DNA from: Pseudomonadota bacterium
GTDB taxonomy: Bacteria > Pseudomonadota > Alphaproteobacteria > Rhizobiales > Hyphomicrobiaceae
DNA: 7,569 bases
Direction: 5' to 3'
NCBI GenBank assembly: GCA_021812845.1
Contig: JAKAML010000058.1
Location: 1 to 7,569 of the forward strand
Numbering within the stretch: the stretch's first letter is position 1; each line of letters begins with the position of its first letter. Below the pieces are notes generated by a model. The model had not been told where the DNA came from. It did not search any database and saw only the letters and a list, made by a program, of their open reading frames with translations. A program made the translations under genes and the position numbers. Positions 4,500-7,569 of this stretch are shown one piece after another.

Positions 4500-5759
4500 T
4501 TAAACGGGCCTCAGCAGGATGTGCTTCTTCTTGCCGAGCGAGAGCTTGATGACGCCGTCGGCGGAGATGTCGGCGAGGCGCAGCTTCGCCTTCTCGTCGG
4601 TCACGGCGTGGTCGTTGACCCGGAGCCCGCCGCCCGCCACCAGCCGCCTCGCCTCGCTGTTCGACCTGACGAGCCCGGCGGTGACGACCGCCGCCAGCAC
4701 GCCGAGCTCGTTCGCGACGTCGGAGCGCGGGATCTCGATCGTCGGCAGATCCTCCGCGAGCGTGCCCTCGACGAACGTCTTCCGCGCCGTCTCCGCTGCC
4801 GCCTCCGCCTTGTCGCGGCCGTGGACGAGCGCGGTCGCCTCGGTGGCGAGCACCTTCTTCGCCTCGTTGATCTCCGCCCCCCGGAGCGCGGCGAGACGGG
4901 CGACCTCCGCCAAGGGCAGCATCGTGAACAGCTTCAGGAAGCGGCCGACGTCGGCGTCCTCGGTGTTGCGCCAGAACTGCCAGTAGTCGTAGGCCGAGAG
5001 CTGCGCCTCGTTGAGCCACACCGCGCCCGCCGCGGTCTTGCCCATCTTGGCCCCCGACGCGGTCGTCAGCAGCGGACAGGTCAGCGCATGGAGCGGGTGC
5101 TTGACGCCCATGCGCCGGCCGAGGTCGAGCCCCATGACGATGTTGCCCCACTGGTCGGAGCCGCCCATCTGCAGGTTGCAGCCATAGCGCCGGGCGAGCT
5201 CGACGAAGTCGTAGGACTGCAGCAGCATGTAGTTGAACTCGATGAACGACAGCTCCTGCTCGCGCTCGAGGCGGAGCTTCGCCGAATCCATCGTCAACAT
5301 GCGGTTGACCGAGAAGTGGCGGCCGACGTCGCGCAGGAACGCGATGTAGTTCAAGGGCGCCAGCCATTCGGCGTTGTCGAGCATCACCGCATCGCCCGCG
5401 CCCTCGCCGAACCGGAGGAAGCGCGCGAACACGCCCTTCAGCGCCTCCTTGTTGGCGTCGATCTCCTCGACCGTACGCAAGACGCGCGTCTCGTCCTTGC
5501 CCGACGGGTCGCCGACGCGCGTCGTCCCGCCGCCCATGAGCGCGATCGGCTTGCCGGCGCCGGTCCTGTGCAGCCACGCCAGCATCATGATCGACAGCAG
5601 GTGGCCGACGTGCAGCGACGGCGCGGTGCAGTCGTAGCCGACGTAGGCCACGACCTTGCCCCCGGCGGCGAGCGCGTCGAGGCCCTCGGTGTCCGAGCAC
5701 TGGTGCACGAAGCCGCGCTCGTGGAGGACGGCGAGGAAATCGGACTTCATCTTGGACAT
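4500..5759 (-). CDS. tyrS: Tyrosine--tRNA ligase
   Basis: Charges tRNA-Tyr with tyrosine in an ATP-dependent, two-step reaction; a class Ic synthetase acting as a dimer in the cytoplasm. The 419-residue product has the bacterial family length. Visible motifs are the HIGH-type signature HVGH (50-53), the substrate-pocket pattern Y177-Q181-D184 in [18 protein letters not shown] (199-207), and the KMSKS-type loop KMGKT (238-242). The C-terminal S4 RNA-binding domain (about 345-415) includes [18 protein letters not shown]. All key residues are present. The first ATG (5759) is used; a second, three codons later, is possible, and neither has a strong ribosome site. The gene is divergent from anmK and converges on the small gene at 4272-4481. 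Confidence 0.97.
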   Translation of the reverse strand: MSKMKSDFLAVLHERGFVHQCSDTEGLDALAAGGKVVAYVGYDCTAPSLHVGHLLSIMMLAWLHRTGAGKPIALMGGGTTRVGDPSGKDETRVLRTVEEIDANKEALKGVFARFLRFGEGAGDAVMLDNAEWLAPLNYIAFLRDVGRHFSVNRMLTMDSAKLRLEREQELSFIEFNYMLLQSYDFVELARRYGCNLQMGGSDQWGNIVMGLDLGRRMGVKHPLHALTCPLLTTASGAKMGKTAAGAVWLNEAQLSAYDYWQFWRNTEDADVGRFLKLFTMLPLAEVARLAALRGAEINEAKKVLATEATALVHGRDKAEAAAETARKTFVEGTLAEDLPTIEIPRSDVANELGVLAAVVTAGLVRSNSEARRLVAGGGLRVNDHAVTDEKAKLRLADISADGVIKLSLGKKKHILLRPV

Positions 5760-5838
5760 GGCGGCTCGGGTTCTCTACGGTCGGACGGGCCGGCCGGCGC
5801 GATCGGGCGCGGCGCGGCGATTTGGCCGGGACCATGCA

Positions 5839-5863
5839 CACCTTGCCGTCCGAGGGCAAGGTG
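5839..5863. repeat. Hairpin in the tyrS-anmK divergent gap
   Basis: CACCTTGCC (5839-5847) and GGCAAGGTG (5855-5863) form a 9-bp stem with a seven-base loop (GTCCGAG). It lies in the 200 bp between the two divergent starts and so falls within or upstream of both transcripts. The rest of 5760-5959 is extremely GC-rich low-complexity sequence in which I cannot pick a promoter with confidence. It may be another short interspersed repeat or a shared regulatory site. Confidence 0.5.
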
Positions 5864-5959
5864 CCCGAGCGGCCGGCGCGCGGCGCGGCGCGGCCCTGGG
5901 GTGGTGCGGCTGGCGGCGCGGTGCGGCACGGACAGGGGCGGGGAGCGGAGCGGATCGCC

Positions 5960-7084
5960 ATGACGGAACGTTTGCGCGCCCTCGGGCTGATGAGCGGCAC
6001 CTCGCTCGACGGCATCGACGTGGCCCTGCTCGAAACCGACGGCGACGGCGACGTTCTGCGCGGCCCGGCGATGACCTTTCCCTATTCCGCGGAGGTTCGC
6101 CGCAAGCTCGTCACGGCGCTGGCGGACGCGCGGCTGATCCGGCGGCGCGAGGAGCGGCCGGGGCGGCTCGCCGAGATCGAGGACGAGCTGACCGAGCTCG
6201 CCGCGGCGGCGGTGTCGGCATTCCTCAGGCGCCAGGGGGTGGCGCGTGCCAGCCTCGACGTGATCGGCTATCACGGCCAGACGGTGCTGCATCGCTCCGC
6301 GCGCGGCGCGACGGGCGGCGGCCTGACGGTGCAGCTCGGTCGCGGGCCGCTGCTCGCCGAGCTGACGGGCGTAAGGGTCGTCTACGACCTGCGTGCCGCC
6401 GACATGGTGGCGGGCGGCGAGGGCGCGCCGCTGGTGCCGGTCTATCATCGCGCGCTGGCGGCCGCGCTGCCGCAGCGGCCGCTGGCGGTCGTGAACATCG
6501 GCGGCGTCGCCAACGTCACCTGGATCGGCCGCGACGGCAATCTGATCGCCTTCGACACCGGCCCCGGCAACGCGCTGATCGACGACTGGATGATGCGCCA
6601 CACCAAGGTGCCGTGCGACACCGACGGCGCGGCGGCCGCGCGCGGCCGCGTCGACGGCGGCGTGCTCCGGATGCTGCTCGCGCACTCCTACTTCGGGCGG
6701 CCGCCGCCCAAGTCGCTCGACCGGGGGGCGTTCACGCTGGAGCTGCTGGACGGGCTCGCGGTGGACGACGGCGCGGCGACGCTGACCGCGTTCACGGTCG
6801 AAACGATCGCGCGGGCGCGGGAGCTGATGCCCGAGCAGCCGGCGCTGTGGATCGTCTGCGGCGGCGGGCGGCGGAACCGCGCCATCATGAGCGCGCTCGC
6901 CGGCCGGGTCGAGAACGCGGTGGTGCCGGCCGAGGCCGCGGGCTTCGACGGCGACGCGATCGAGGCCGAGGCCTGGGCCTACCTCGCCGTGAGGTCGCTC
7001 AAAGGCCTCCCGATCACCTTCCCCGGAACGACGGGCGCGCCCGCGCCGACGACGGGCGGGCTGGTGGCCGTGGCGGGGATGTGA
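5960..7084 (+). CDS. anmK: Anhydro-N-acetylmuramic acid kinase
   Basis: Phosphorylates and hydrolyses 1,6-anhydro-MurNAc, released from cell-wall turnover, to MurNAc-6-phosphate, using ATP; a cytoplasmic step of peptidoglycan recycling. At 374 residues it has normal length. Motifs follow the ASKHA-fold family: LMSGTSLDGID (10-20, phosphate loop), GYHGQT (103-108), GGEGAPLVP (152-160), NIGGVANVT (179-187), FDTGPGN (198-204, with Asp199 in the conserved DTGPGN motif), CGGGRRN (300-306) and FPGTTGAP (354-361). The ATG at 5960 is preceded by GGAG at 5942-5945 and again at 5947-5950 and starts directly before the conserved domain. A TTG-initiated extension to 5822 translates the intergenic hairpin and is rejected. 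Divergent from tyrS, an arrangement I recall from related bacteria. Confidence 0.96.
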   Translation: MTERLRALGLMSGTSLDGIDVALLETDGDGDVLRGPAMTFPYSAEVRRKLVTALADARLIRRREERPGRLAEIEDELTELAAAAVSAFLRRQGVARASLDVIGYHGQTVLHRSARGATGGGLTVQLGRGPLLAELTGVRVVYDLRAADMVAGGEGAPLVPVYHRALAAALPQRPLAVVNIGGVANVTWIGRDGNLIAFDTGPGNALIDDWMMRHTKVPCDTDGAAAARGRVDGGVLRMLLAHSYFGRPPPKSLDRGAFTLELLDGLAVDDGAATLTAFTVETIARARELMPEQPALWIVCGGGRRNRAIMSALAGRVENAVVPAEAAGFDGDAIEAEAWAYLAVRSLKGLPITFPGTTGAPAPTTGGLVAVAGM

Positions 7085-7137
7085 CGAGGCGATGGCGGGA
7101 GACCGCCGGTCGCGGCCCCGGTCACCGCGCGGCCGCG

Positions 7138-7166
7138 TTGACCGCACCCTGGGTACGGACTACGGT
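7138..7166 (+). promoter_or_regulatory. Possible promoter of the CorC-like gene
   Basis: TTGACC (7138-7143, 5 of 6 bases) is followed after 17 bases by TACGGT (7161-7166), a weak -10 box. It is on the right strand and about 55 bp before the TTG start at 7221. The gap after anmK (7085-7220) also has a short stem, GGCGG-GAGA-CCGCC (7094-7107), without a T-tract, so termination of anmK there is uncertain. Confidence 0.35.
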
Positions 7167-7220
7167 TCGCCGTCTCAGCAACCGCAGGAGTGGCCCGGTC
7201 CCGCGCCGGGCGCACACGTC

Positions 7221-7569
7221 TTGACCGAGCTCTTCATCGTCTCCGCCCTCATTCTGTTGAACGGACTGTTCGCACTGTCAGAGCTGGCCGTCGTTTCCGC
7301 CCGTCACCCGCGATTGAAGTCGCTCGCCGCATCCGGGCGCCACGGCGCCGACCGCGCGCTGGCACTGGCGTCGGACCCTGGCCGCTTCCTGTCGGCGGTC
7401 CAGATCGGGATCACGCTGATCGGCATCGTCAATGGCGCATACTCGGGCGAGGCGTTCGGTGCCCAAGCGGCAGCCGCGCTGAAGGGGATCGGGGTTCCCG
7501 ATGCGGTGGCCATCCCGCTCGGCTACGGCCTCGTGATCGCCGTCATCACCTATCTCTCGGTGATCGTCG
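7221..7569 (+). CDS. CNNM/CorC (hemolysin-like) membrane protein, N-terminal part (runs off the right edge)
   Basis: The first 116 codons of a DUF21/CNNM transmembrane-domain protein of the HlyC/CorC family, linked in characterised members to magnesium or cobalt efflux; the hemolysin name is historical. A first membrane helix (about 3-25, FIVSALILLNGLFALSELAVV) is followed by SARHPRLKSLAASGRHGADRAL, a basic stretch typical of the family. QIGITLIGIVNGAYSGEA (61-78) starts the second hydrophobic segment, and the third begins near 96. NGLFALSE and the FLSAVQIGIT region are the recognisable family words. The start is TTG 7221: there is no in-frame ATG nearby and TTG places the membrane helix at the N-terminus, but its ribosome site is weak. 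Usual CBS and CorC-HlyC domains would lie beyond the window. Confidence 0.85.
   Translation, partial: MTELFIVSALILLNGLFALSELAVVSARHPRLKSLAASGRHGADRALALASDPGRFLSAVQIGITLIGIVNGAYSGEAFGAQAAAALKGIGVPDAVAIPLGYGLVIAVITYLSVIV

Noticed and set aside
4521..5963. Long plus-strand open frame (480 codons) opposite tyrS
   Set aside because: It is the antisense shadow of tyrS in high-GC DNA; its product is Arg/Asp/Val-rich without any domain, while tyrS on the other strand has all catalytic motifs.
4324..6015. Minus-strand frame of 563 codons overlapping tyrS
   Set aside because: Off-frame shadow of tyrS extending into the start of anmK; no motifs.
5656..7224. Plus-strand frame of 522 codons over anmK
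   Set aside because: Off-frame shadow; the anmK frame carries every family motif.

Overview
The window is high-GC DNA from an alphaproteobacterium, most likely of the order Hyphomicrobiales/Rhizobiales (a Rhodoplanes-, Bradyrhizobium- or Xanthobacteraceae-like organism). The evidence is the gene order (DUF4164-type coiled-coil gene, zapA, 6S RNA, 5-formyl-THF cyclo-ligase, YmdB-type phosphoesterase, yebC; then tyrS divergent from anmK) and the style of the extragenic palindromes. The taxon is inferred; no marker gene settles it.

Left part (1-1969): the first 31 codons of gap (GAPDH) run leftward off the edge, behind a good minus-strand promoter (190-218). Divergent from gap, on the plus strand, lie a small coiled-coil gene (390-674), zapA (about 726-1124), a 6S RNA (about 1204-1356, with its own promoter and closing stem) and the folate enzyme 5-FCL (1400-1969). 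The zapA-6S RNA-5-FCL order is also that of E. coli (zapA-ssrS-fau), which supports all three calls. The zapA frame has no ordinary start codon, and the sequence suggests one extra base near 716-717.

Middle part (1970-4120): a cluster of GC-rich palindromes (1971-2144) separates 5-FCL from a YmdB-like metallophosphoesterase and runs into that gene's start region. A gene-free stretch of about 400 bp (2972-3370) before yebC is packed with four palindromic elements: two tandem CTAG-bounded elements of about 78 bp whose stems differ in a compensatory way, and two smaller hairpins whose five-base loops are complements of each other.

Right part (4121-7569): a small gene of unknown function (4272-4481) converges on tyrS (minus strand). 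tyrS is divergent from anmK (anhydro-MurNAc kinase, wall recycling) across a 200 bp gap holding another hairpin. The window ends in the first 116 codons of a CNNM/CorC-type (hemolysin-like) membrane protein with a TTG start.

Taken together this is core housekeeping DNA: glycolysis, division, one-carbon metabolism, translation and wall recycling. I see no defence, CRISPR, phage or transposase gene. The points of interest are the 6S RNA, the zapA start problem, the dense families of structured extragenic repeats, and the orphan small gene.
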